The notes beneath the pieces were generated by a model. That model saw only the letters and a list, made by a program, of their open reading frames with translations, made no database searches and was not told the origin of the DNA. Position numbers and translations under genes: made by a program. A DNA stretch of 40,240 nucleotides from CALZFJ01 sp964459845 (GTDB taxonomy: Bacteria; Bacteroidota; Bacteroidia; Bacteroidales; Muribaculaceae). The DNA is taken from assembly GCA_964459845.1 (NCBI GenBank), contig CAYWOC010000021.1, positions 1 through 40,240 of the forward strand. Direction: 5' to 3'. Every line of letters starts with the position of its first letter. Positions within the stretch are counted from its first letter, which is position 1. Below, piece by piece: positions 25,763 to 33,029 of this stretch.

Positions 25763-26185
25763 ATGTACGCTGTATTGGACAAAGTTACGATAAAATCTGA
25801 AATATTGCCACATCTTTCAGTGGCAAAACGTGAATCTTAAACAAAAAGTTGTCACAAAAAGTTGTCTCATTGAGATAATCAATGCCATACTTTACAAACT
25901 CAAGACGGGCTGTTCCACAATGCGGATGCAGGATTCGACTGTGACATGTTCAGGGATTGCCTTGTAAAAAACGGTGTCATAACCAACATATGCAGACGCA
26001 GGACTGATACCGGAAGCATTTTCATTGACACACGCAACTGTACGCAGAGAGATATTCTGTAGAGCGTACTAATGCGTGGATGGACAGCTTCAGAACTCTT
26101 CTCAACCGTTTTGACACCACAGTCTCAAGCTGGGAATCATAGAATTATATCGCTTTCGCAATTTTGCTCCTTTAGGATATTTCAC
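25763..26185 (+). pseudogene. Decayed IS5-family transposase
   Basis: The remnant begins MYAVLDKVTIKSEILPHLSV at 25763 and hits a stop after AKRES. Further pieces appear in shifting frames: IEIINAILYKLKTGC near 25880, NADAGFDCDMFRDCLVKN near 25920-25975, and ERTNAWMDSFRTLLNRFDTTVSSWES near 26065-26150, each typical of IS5-type transposases. Large parts between them are gone. Upstream of the RT gene and on the opposite strand; it marks past transposition at the island edge. Confidence 0.8.
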
Positions 26186-26517
26186 GAAAACAAAGATTGA
26201 TGCGGACACACGCAAACAATCGCATCTCAAATCAAGCACAGCATTTAGTGATTGTCTTTGCGCTTTCTACCCAACCACACTCTTTGAAAAATCTCGGGGG
26301 ATAGCCGAAACTGGCGAAATTGGATAAGCGACACCTGCCGACGCGGATTATATATTCCGAAATGAATTTTATTTTGCCATTATATATTTTCATATAAAAT
26401 CTGGCATATTTCTTTTTGAAACTCGACAAAAACCTCATTTTTTATGGATTTTTGTGCTTAAAATCCACAATATTAATATAGTTACAGCAATTTTAACTAT
26501 ATTTTTAATAGGTTTCG
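26186..26517. other. AT-rich intergenic region, no gene seen
   Basis: About 330 bases between the IS5 remnant and a strong promoter. It contains a hairpin, TGGATTTT pairing with AAAATCCA near 26441-26463, and an AT-rich inverted repeat (AATATAGTT with AACTATATT) near 26473-26505. No open frame looks coding. Confidence 0.5.
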
Positions 26518-26549
26518 TTTGCAAATATCAATTTTAGCCGTATCTTTGC
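26518..26549 (+). promoter_or_regulatory. Promoter of candidate small RNA
   Basis: TTTG at 26518-26521, 19 bases, TATCTTTGC at 26541-26549. A consensus Bacteroidota promoter, followed about 45 bases later by a terminator and not by a gene. Confidence 0.7.
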
Positions 26550-26555
26550 AACAAG

Positions 26556-26620
26556 TTTTTTCATAGGATTAGATTTTTAAGGTTTACTAATTGCGGCTGT
26601 TGTGAAACAGCCGTTATTTT
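26556..26620 (+). ncRNA. Candidate small RNA or attenuated leader, about 65 nt
   Basis: The interval between a consensus promoter (26518-26549) and a strong Rho-independent terminator (26594-26620) has no open frame. The expected transcript is about 65 bases long and ends in the hairpin CGGCTGTT-GTGA-AACAGCCG. A second complete promoter follows at once for the lipoprotein gene, so the first one is not needed for that gene. It could be a small RNA or a leader that is attenuated. Confidence 0.45.
26594..26620 (+). terminator. Rho-independent terminator
   Basis: An 8-base-pair perfect stem, CGGCTGTT (26594-26601) with AACAGCCG (26606-26613), loop GTGA, then TTATTTTTTT. Confidence 0.85.
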
Positions 26621-26621
26621 T

Positions 26622-26653
26622 TTGATAATTGCAGCCACTCGTAGTATCTTTGC
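26622..26653 (+). promoter_or_regulatory. Promoter of small lipoprotein gene
   Basis: TTG at 26622-26624, 20 bases, TATCTTTGC at 26645-26653. The ATG follows at 26672, giving a short leader of about 12 bases. Confidence 0.75.
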
Positions 26654-26671
26654 AGCATCAATCTTTCTATT

Positions 26672-26986
26672 ATGCGACATTTATTATACATATCAATTTT
26701 GGCAGCCGCAGCTTCTGCTACAGCAGCATGCTCTTCGGGATGCTCAAGCTCAACGTCAAGCCCCCATGCCGATGAAGCCCGCGAGCGCGCTGTGGCGGCG
26801 GCAAAAGAGCTCATAGCCACCAACCATGACGACACTATGGCTCTACAGCACAAGCTGCTCGATGCAAAAGCCATTCAAAGCAAATATGCAATAGACGGCG
26901 ATTCGGGAGCTGTGAACGCATTCGATGAAGCGTTTCGCGAATATGTCACCAAGAACGACACATCGCTTGCGAGCGCAATATTTTGA
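26672..26986 (+). CDS. Small lipoprotein of unknown function
   Basis: 104 residues. A signal peptide (MRHLLYISILAAAASATAAC) ends in a lipobox (TAAC), followed by a serine-rich linker. The mature part, about 80 residues, is predicted helical: DEARERAVAAAKELIATNHDDTMALQHKLLDAKAIQSKYAIDGD and AVNAFDEAFREYVTKND. No known domain is recognised. It has its own promoter and precedes the polyprenyl synthase gene by 102 bases. Confidence 0.8.
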   Translation: MRHLLYISILAAAASATAACSSGCSSSTSSPHADEARERAVAAAKELIATNHDDTMALQHKLLDAKAIQSKYAIDGDSGAVNAFDEAFREYVTKNDTSLASAIF

Positions 26987-27088
26987 GATTCTTTTCTATG
27001 GACGAAATCGTATGTGACAAGTTTTCTTGAAATACCGGCGACCGATTTAAGTTTAAAACATTAATATTCAATAATCTTCCTATATACA

Positions 27089-28063
27089 ATGCTAAACTTC
27101 AATGAATATGTAGAGATAGCCTCACGCGCTATCGCCGGCATCAAATATCCTGCCGAGCCGGCAGCTTTATATGAACCCATCGCCTACACTATGTCGCTGG
27201 GCGGCAAACGTCTGCGACCGGTGCTTGCGCTCATGGCTTGCGACGCATTCTGCGGCGACTACAGCCGAGCCATCAATCAGGCTGTGGGCATAGAACTTTA
27301 CCATAATTTCACGCTGCTCCACGATGATGTGATGGACAAGGCCGACATGCGACGCGGCAAGCCCACCGTGCATGTGCGCTGGAACGACAATGTGGCTATA
27401 CTCTCGGGCGACGCCATGCTCACTATGGCATCACAGCACGTCGCCGATGCCGATGCAGCACATCTGAAAGCGGCAATGACGCTATTCAACAAGACTGCGA
27501 TGGAAGTGTATGACGGACAGCAATATGACATGGATTTCGAAAGCCGCATGGACGTGAGCGAACAGGAATACATCGAGATGATCAGGCTGAAAACATCGGT
27601 GCTGCTCGGATGCGCCTGTAAGATGGGTGCTGTGATGGCCGATGCCAGCGAAGCCGATGCCGAGGCTATATACCAGTATGGGATGAACCTTGGCGTGGCA
27701 TTCCAGCTTCAAGACGACATTCTCGATGTGTATGGCGACCCTGCCACTTTCGGCAAAGAGATTGGCGGCGACATTATGAACAATAAAAAAACATTCATGC
27801 TCATCAATGCCGTGAACCGCGCCACTGGCGACGACCGCGACGAACTGCTGCAATGGATTGCCGCCGAAAATCCCGACCGCAGCACAAAGGTCGCTGCCGT
27901 GACAGCTATCTACAACCGCCTTAATATCCGCAAAATCGCAGAAAAGGCTATGGACGAATACAACACTAAAGCTCTCTCGATAATCGACTCCATATCTATC
28001 AGCGATGAAGCTAAGCAGGCTTTCCGCGACTTTGCAAACATGCTTATGCACCGCAACAAATAA
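27089..28063 (+). CDS. ispB: Trans-polyprenyl diphosphate synthase
   Basis: Makes the long isoprenoid chain, probably the menaquinone side chain, by adding isopentenyl diphosphate units to an allylic primer. The first aspartate-rich motif is LLHDDVMDKADMRRGKP (D79, D80, D83), and the second is QLQDDILDVYGD (D209, D210, D213). The GGKRLRP motif that binds the diphosphate is at 38-44. The 324 residues suit a medium- to long-chain enzyme, and the symbol ispB is given by analogy because chain length cannot be read reliably. The TatD gene follows after 16 bases, so they are likely co-transcribed. Confidence 0.93.
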   Translation: MLNFNEYVEIASRAIAGIKYPAEPAALYEPIAYTMSLGGKRLRPVLALMACDAFCGDYSRAINQAVGIELYHNFTLLHDDVMDKADMRRGKPTVHVRWNDNVAILSGDAMLTMASQHVADADAAHLKAAMTLFNKTAMEVYDGQQYDMDFESRMDVSEQEYIEMIRLKTSVLLGCACKMGAVMADASEADAEAIYQYGMNLGVAFQLQDDILDVYGDPATFGKEIGGDIMNNKKTFMLINAVNRATGDDRDELLQWIAAENPDRSTKVAAVTAIYNRLNIRKIAEKAMDEYNTKALSIIDSISISDEAKQAFRDFANMLMHRNK

Positions 28064-28079
28064 TTCACCAATTTAAAAG

Positions 28080-28841
28080 ATGATTGACACTCACACTCAC
28101 ATATATCTTGAAGAGTTTGACGACGACCGCGACGAAGTGATGGCACGCTCCAAGGAGAGCGGAGTGAGCCACCTTGTTTTTCCGAATGTGGATCTAAGCA
28201 CCATCGAGCCGATGTATGTCTTGCACCACAAGTACCCCGACTACACGTCGATGGCTATGGGTTTTCACCCTACCGAGGTGAAAGATGACTACCGCGACGC
28301 TCTTGCCGTGGTGGAAAGCCACCTCGATGATGAACGCTTTGTAGCAATAGGTGAAGTGGGCATCGACTTATATTGGGACACCACATTCCGCAGCGAGCAG
28401 AAGATTGTGCTTGCCGAGCAGGTGAAATGGGCTATCGACCGCAGTCTGCCGCTCATAATTCATTGCCGCGAAGGTCTTGACGATGTGCTTGATGTATTCG
28501 CCCGCTTCAGCGAACTGCCTCCCACAGTGTTTCACAGCTTCACTGGCTCAATCGACGACATACGTCGCATACGCAACCTTGGCGATTTCTATTTCGGCAT
28601 AAATGGAATTGTAACTTTCAAAAAGTCGGCAGTGCCAGAAATACTGCCCGAAATTGGCATCAGCCGCATCTTGCTTGAGACTGATTCGCCATATCTTGCC
28701 CCTGTGCCAAACCGCGGTAAGCGCAACGAGAGCAGCAACATCCCCCACATATGCCGCTGCATAGCTACACACCTCGACCTCTCTTGCGATGAGGTGTCGC
28801 AGATCACCGACAATAATGCCCGAAAGCTGTTCGGCATATAA
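28080..28841 (+). CDS. TatD-family metal-dependent hydrolase (DNase)
   Basis: 253 residues. The metal-binding start is MIDTHTHIYLEEFDDDRDEV (H5, H7). The family also shows FVAIGEVGIDLYWD near 84-97, PLIIHCREGLDD near 124-135, and ILLETDSPYLAPVPNRGKRNE near 197-217. TatD enzymes are cytoplasmic 3'-5' exonucleases that act on single-stranded DNA and RNA; the exact substrate for this paralogue is unknown. It lies 16 bases after the polyprenyl synthase gene, probably in the same transcript. Normal length. Confidence 0.94.
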   Translation: MIDTHTHIYLEEFDDDRDEVMARSKESGVSHLVFPNVDLSTIEPMYVLHHKYPDYTSMAMGFHPTEVKDDYRDALAVVESHLDDERFVAIGEVGIDLYWDTTFRSEQKIVLAEQVKWAIDRSLPLIIHCREGLDDVLDVFARFSELPPTVFHSFTGSIDDIRRIRNLGDFYFGINGIVTFKKSAVPEILPEIGISRILLETDSPYLAPVPNRGKRNESSNIPHICRCIATHLDLSCDEVSQITDNNARKLFGI

Positions 28842-28876
28842 AATTTCAGTCAGAAAACATTAAGCTCAATAATACA

Positions 28877-29437
28877 ATGAAAAGTGAATATCAAAAGATG
28901 ATTGACGGCGAAGTGTATTCCGCCATCGACGGCACTCTGATAGAAATGCTCAACCGCACAAAAGACCTATGCTGGGAATACAACAACTTGCGTCCAACAC
29001 TCATAAAGGAACGCAACGAGAAACTCCGTGAGCTGCTCGGTGGAATGGACGAAGACACATTCATAAACCAGCCGTTCTACTGCGACTATGGCAAGCACAT
29101 ATTTGTGGGCAAAAGGTTCTTCGCCAATTTCAGCCTGACGATTCTCGACGAGGCATTTGTCACCTTTGGCGACGACTGCTTCATCGGTCCTAACGTCAGC
29201 ATCTACACTGCTTGCCACAGCACCGACCCAATTGAGCGCAACAGCCGCAACGAATGGGCAAAGCCTGTCACGATAGGCAACAACTGCTGGATTGGCGGCA
29301 GCGTGACAATCCTGCCCGGCGTAACGATAGGCGACAACTGCACCATAGGAGCCGGAAGTGTGGTCACAAAAGACATCCCATCAGGCAGCATAGCCGTCGG
29401 CAATCCTGCGCGCGTCATAAAAACACTTTGCCGTTAA
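28877..29437 (+). CDS. maa: Sugar O-acetyltransferase (maltose/galactoside type)
   Basis: 186 residues of the LacA/Maa/NodL family, which transfers acetyl from acetyl-CoA to sugars. The N-terminal cap (SEYQKMIDGEVYSA...NDLCWEYNNLRP-like) matches the Mac domain. The left-handed beta-helix is seen in the repeats IGPNVSIYTACHS and ITIGNNCWIGGSVTILPGVTIGDNCTIGAGSVV. The catalytic histidine lies in TACHSTDP. The natural acceptor sugar cannot be told. It follows tatD by 35 bases on the same strand and is the last plus-strand gene before a convergent operon. Confidence 0.93.
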   Translation: MKSEYQKMIDGEVYSAIDGTLIEMLNRTKDLCWEYNNLRPTLIKERNEKLRELLGGMDEDTFINQPFYCDYGKHIFVGKRFFANFSLTILDEAFVTFGDDCFIGPNVSIYTACHSTDPIERNSRNEWAKPVTIGNNCWIGGSVTILPGVTIGDNCTIGAGSVVTKDIPSGSIAVGNPARVIKTLCR

Positions 29438-29494
29438 GCGAAATGTAAACAGCCGTTTATGTAAAATAGGCATTCACATTTCGACGCAGCACGG

Positions 29495-30535
29495 CTATTG
29501 CTGGAATTTGCGCCTGCCTCGGAGGTAGTAATCCAGCACAATATTGCACTGGCTGCCCGGATGCTCATCGAGCAGATTGCGCTCTTGAGGCTGGCAATCG
29601 GTGTATTTCTTGCGCATCTTCTTGAAATCGGAATGAGCCTTCAGCACAGCGCGCGCATTGGCAAAATCGAGCTTCGCCACAAACATGAAGAACGCCAGCG
29701 CATCATACATCCTGCGTATGAAAAGCACACGCCGCCCCACCTTCTTCGGCAAATTCTTGTGCAGAAGCAGAAGATTGTTGCGGAAATTGAGATACGTCTT
29801 GCGCGGATTTCCGGCAGGAAGGCTGCCACCGCCAAGGTGATAAATCACGCTCTCCGGCACGAAACGTATGTCATAGCCAAGCAGATGTATGCGCCAGCAC
29901 AGGTCAATCTCCTCCATGTGCGCAAAGAAGTCCTTGTCGAGCCCTCCTGCACGCAAATACACCTCCGACCGCACAAAAAGTCCTGCTCCCGAAGCCCAAA
30001 ACAGGCTCACGTCGTGCTGGTCGTATTGCCCATTGTCGGTCTCAACGGTCGAAAATATGCGACCACGGCAATAAGGGTAGCCAAGGTGGTCGATATAGCC
30101 ACCAGCCGCACCGGCATATTCAAACTTCGATTTCTCGGCATAAGACAGCAGCTTAGGTTGGCATGCGGCCACATCGCTGTGGCTGCGGCAATATTCGAGC
30201 ATCGGCTCCACCCAATGCTGCGCTGTCGCCACATCCGAGTTGAGCAGCACGGTATATTCATATTGTGTGGCTTTTATCGCACGGTTATACCCCTCGGCAA
30301 AGCCATAATTCTCGGCAAATTTCAGCAGCTTGACCTCGGGGAACTCACGTTCAAGCACCTCGACAGAATCGTCGGTGCTGCCGTTGTCTGCCACAATAAC
30401 ATCTGCAATTTCTGCATTGGTCGTCCTCACCACCTCGGGCAAGAACTCGCGCAGGAGTTTTGCGCCGTTCCAGTTAAGAATAATCACTGCCACCGGTTTC
30501 TTGCCAGCAGCCACATTATTTTCAATCTTTGCCAT
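29495..30535 (-). CDS. Family 2 glycosyltransferase
   Basis: 346 residues. The GT-A fold is recognised from VAVIILNWNGAKLLREFLPE, from VIVADNGSTDDSVEVLEREFP, and from LLNSDVATAQHWVEPML, where NSD stands in for the metal-binding DxD. A later motif, WASGAGLFVRSEVYLRAGGLDKDFFAHMEEIDLCWRIHLLGYDI, is typical of rhamnosyltransferase-like GT2 enzymes that build surface polysaccharide. There is one moderately hydrophobic stretch near the C-terminus, so peripheral membrane binding is likely. The gene overlaps the acyltransferase gene by 14 bases and is the last gene of the mtaB operon. Confidence 0.93.
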   Translation of the reverse strand: MAKIENNVAAGKKPVAVIILNWNGAKLLREFLPEVVRTTNAEIADVIVADNGSTDDSVEVLEREFPEVKLLKFAENYGFAEGYNRAIKATQYEYTVLLNSDVATAQHWVEPMLEYCRSHSDVAACQPKLLSYAEKSKFEYAGAAGGYIDHLGYPYCRGRIFSTVETDNGQYDQHDVSLFWASGAGLFVRSEVYLRAGGLDKDFFAHMEEIDLCWRIHLLGYDIRFVPESVIYHLGGGSLPAGNPRKTYLNFRNNLLLLHKNLPKKVGRRVLFIRRMYDALAFFMFVAKLDFANARAVLKAHSDFKKMRKKYTDCQPQERNLLDEHPGSQCNIVLDYYLRGRRKFQQ

Positions 30536-31460
30536 TGTCCTTGTCTTCGTTATTAGGGTTCAAAGTGACTTTGTGCTTCCACCGCTTGTGTGTCCACAGC
30601 CATATCTCGGGCTGCTGGCGTATCTGAGTCTCAAGCATACGCGTATATCGCTCAGTTATCACTCCTTGCGGCTCATCGCCGGGATGCAACGCCACTTCAC
30701 GGACGGTGCATTCGTAGTATCCTCTGCGCTTTCTCACTATCTCGAAATACAGCACGGCGAAATCGAGCCTTCGGGCAAGCGTCTCGGTGCCGGTTATCAT
30801 CGCCGTGTCGTGGTTCAGGAAGCGGGTAATATAGCCATCGTCGTTAAGGCTCGGGTGCTGGTCGCTCATAAAGCCTGTTATCGACAGCTTGCCGGCGTGC
30901 TTAAGCCGTATCAAGTCGCGGAACACCGATTTCTTGGTGAAGTTGAGCGTATTGAAGCGGCTGCGCAGCTTCAGAAACAGCGCATCAAACCACTCATTCT
31001 TCAGCGGACGATATACCTCCGAGAATACATCACTGCTGAAGTCGTGCCGCGACCACAGCGTGACCGACGGCAGCCACTCCCAGTTGCCATAATGGGCGGC
31101 ATATATCACTATCGAGCGTCGCTCGTCGAAGCATCGGTCGATGAGCTCGACGTTGTGAAACACAAAACGCCGCCGCATCTCATCATCGCTCACATGCAGC
31201 AGCTTTATCGTCTCCACAAAATAGTCGGCGAGGAAATGATAAAAGCCTTTCATCACCCGCTTCACCTCGGCATCGCTCTTCTCGGGAAACGACTCACGAA
31301 GATTGTTCCACACCACACGCTTGCGGTAGCCCACAAGATGATAGATGATGAAATAAATCATATCCGACAGGGCATACAGCACTCTGAATGGCATCCACGC
31401 CATCAAGTGCAGCAAAGCCCCAAGCGGAGCATACATCATATTTTCCAACCGCCGGCTCAT
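30522..31460 (-). CDS. LpxL/HtrB-like lipid acyltransferase
   Basis: 312 residues of the lysophospholipid/lipid A acyltransferase family, which adds a secondary acyl chain to lipid A or a related lipid at the inner membrane. The catalytic HxxxxE motif is AAHYGNWEWLP (near 133-143). The family also has TGFMSDQHPSLNDDG near 195 and AVLYFEIVRKRRGYYECTVREVAL. The N-terminus is hydrophobic (ALLHLMAWMPFRVLYALSDMIYFIIYHLVGY). It overlaps mtaB by 4 bases and the glycosyltransferase by 14 bases. Co-transcription with a glycosyltransferase supports a role in envelope lipids. Confidence 0.92.
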   Translation of the reverse strand: MSRRLENMMYAPLGALLHLMAWMPFRVLYALSDMIYFIIYHLVGYRKRVVWNNLRESFPEKSDAEVKRVMKGFYHFLADYFVETIKLLHVSDDEMRRRFVFHNVELIDRCFDERRSIVIYAAHYGNWEWLPSVTLWSRHDFSSDVFSEVYRPLKNEWFDALFLKLRSRFNTLNFTKKSVFRDLIRLKHAGKLSITGFMSDQHPSLNDDGYITRFLNHDTAMITGTETLARRLDFAVLYFEIVRKRRGYYECTVREVALHPGDEPQGVITERYTRMLETQIRQQPEIWLWTHKRWKHKVTLNPNNEDKDNGKD

Positions 31461-32782
31461 CCTATAATCTCAGCATTCATCGTGCCTGCATCGTCGGGCG
31501 ATATGCCGCCCAACTTCACATTCACCATGCGGTTCACATATTTCTCGTCATGAGGCACTTCCACCTTTATATAGTTGTCGGTGAAGCCATGCATCGGCAT
31601 CCCATCCTGCGGCTGCTCAAACAGCACGGGGCGCACCTCGCCCGAATACTTCTGCATGAAAGCCTTCAGCTTACGGTCGGAGAGAGCGATCATCTTGGCT
31701 GCGCGCACATTCTTGGTGTGCTGGTCCACCACATAGTCGAGCGTGCGAAGCGCAAGCGTGCCGGGACGCTCGGAATACGGGAACACATGCAGACGAGTGA
31801 TGTCGAGCGAATCCACAAAGCGATACGATTCATCAAACAGCTCCTCGGTCTCGCCGCGGGTTCCCACCATCAAATCCACGCCTATGAAAGCGTCGGGAAT
31901 AAGCTCCTTGATTTTCCTCACTTTGTGGGCAAACAGCGCGCTGTCGTAGTGGCGGCGCATAAATTTCAGCACGGCATCACTTCCGCTCTGCAGCGGAATG
32001 TGGAAATGCGGCATGAAGCTGCGCGACCGTGCCACAAATTCTATAATCTCGTCGGTGAGCAAATCCGGCTCAATCGATGAGATGCGGTAACGCTCTATCC
32101 CATCCACGCGGTCAAGCTCACGGATAAGGTCGATAAACTTCTCGCCGGTGTTCTTGCCGAAGTCGCCAATGTTCACCCCTGTAATCACTATCTCCTTTCC
32201 GCCCTCGGCAGCCACGGCACGAGCCTGATTCACAAGCATCTCTATAGTGCCGCTGCGGCTGCGTCCGCGTGCGAAAGGAATGGTGCAATAGCTGCAATAA
32301 TAGTCGCAGCCGTCCTGCACCTTCAGGAAGTAGCGGGTACGGTCGCCGCGCGAGCAGCTTGGGCTGAACGAGCGTATATCCTTCGAGGGAGTCACCTCCA
32401 CCTCCTGCCTTCGGTCGGCAAGCCAGCGGTCGATATACTCCGAAATCTCAAGTTTCTGCTCGCTTCCGAGAATGATGTCCACGCCATCAATCTTGGCGAT
32501 TTCGTCACTCTTGAGCTGCGCATAGCATCCCGTCACCACCATCAGCGCGTCGGGATACTTGTTGATGAGTCGGCGAATGTTCTGCCGGCACTTCTTGTCG
32601 GCAAGCTCGGTCACGCTGCAAGTGTTCACCACGCAGATGTCAGGAGTCTCCCCCACCTGAGCGCGGCGAATGCCGCGCTCAGCCAGAATCTTCCCTATGG
32701 TGGAAGTCTCGGCAAAATTCAGCTTGCATCCCAGCGTGTGGAACTCCACAGTGCAGTTATCGAAAGTCGATTTATCTGTCAT
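31457..32782 (-). CDS. mtaB: tRNA t6A37 methylthiotransferase
   Basis: MtaB converts t6A37 to ms2t6A in tRNAs that read ANN codons. The N-terminal cluster cysteines are C19 (HTLGCKLNFAE), C55 (VVNTCSVTELADKKC) and C86 (VTGCYAQ). The radical-SAM cluster is C159, C163 and C166 in DGCDYYCSYCTIPFARGRSRS. TLGCKLN and TCSVT mark the MtaB branch as opposed to MiaB. The C-terminal TRAM-like part is present (VRPVLFEQPQDGMPMHGFTDNYIKVEV). First gene of a three-gene operon with 4- and 14-base overlaps; a minus-7 box lies about 50 bases upstream. Confidence 0.94.
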   Translation of the reverse strand: MTDKSTFDNCTVEFHTLGCKLNFAETSTIGKILAERGIRRAQVGETPDICVVNTCSVTELADKKCRQNIRRLINKYPDALMVVTGCYAQLKSDEIAKIDGVDIILGSEQKLEISEYIDRWLADRRQEVEVTPSKDIRSFSPSCSRGDRTRYFLKVQDGCDYYCSYCTIPFARGRSRSGTIEMLVNQARAVAAEGGKEIVITGVNIGDFGKNTGEKFIDLIRELDRVDGIERYRISSIEPDLLTDEIIEFVARSRSFMPHFHIPLQSGSDAVLKFMRRHYDSALFAHKVRKIKELIPDAFIGVDLMVGTRGETEELFDESYRFVDSLDITRLHVFPYSERPGTLALRTLDYVVDQHTKNVRAAKMIALSDRKLKAFMQKYSGEVRPVLFEQPQDGMPMHGFTDNYIKVEVPHDEKYVNRMVNVKLGGISPDDAGTMNAEIIG

Positions 32783-32829
32783 CCAAATGTTGATTTGTCA
32801 ATAATTTATCTAAATTTCATTTCAGCCTA

Positions 32830-32837
32830 CAAAATTA
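32830..32837 (-). promoter_or_regulatory. mtaB operon promoter, minus-7 box
   Basis: TAATTTTG on the minus strand, 48 bases before the mtaB ATG. No minus-33 TTG at the proper distance. Confidence 0.45.
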
Positions 32838-32927
32838 GCCAGAATTTTTGGATATTGCATCCTTTCCCATAAGCAACTCATCAAAAAAAGACCTATATTT
32901 CAAAATATCAACAAAATAAGCTTCAAA

Positions 32928-33010
32928 TCCCACATTTTCCAGCACTTTTCAGCAGCTTTTTCCCACATTTTCCAGCACTTTTATCCCCCTATTCTCCACA
33001 TTTTCCCACA
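32928..33010. repeat. Tandem 22-base direct repeats
   Basis: TCCCACATTTTCCAGCACTT plus TT occurs at 32928-32949 and again at 32961-32982 (33-base period), with a partial third copy near 32994-33010 (CTCCACATTTTCCCACA). The pyrimidine-rich strand carries several sequences close to a DnaA box but not matching it. It sits between the Pif1-like gene end and the mtaB promoter. Confidence 0.7.
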
Positions 33011-33029
33011 AAAAAATGGCAAAAGCGCA

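Noticed and set aside
29430..29490. Inverted repeat CGAAATGT/ACATTTCG between convergent genes
   Set aside because: The loop is long and no T-run follows on either strand, so I do not call a terminator.
29498..31553. Long plus-strand open frames of 352 and 407 residues
   Set aside because: They are antisense to the glycosyltransferase, acyltransferase and mtaB genes, which show clear family motifs and overlapping starts and stops.
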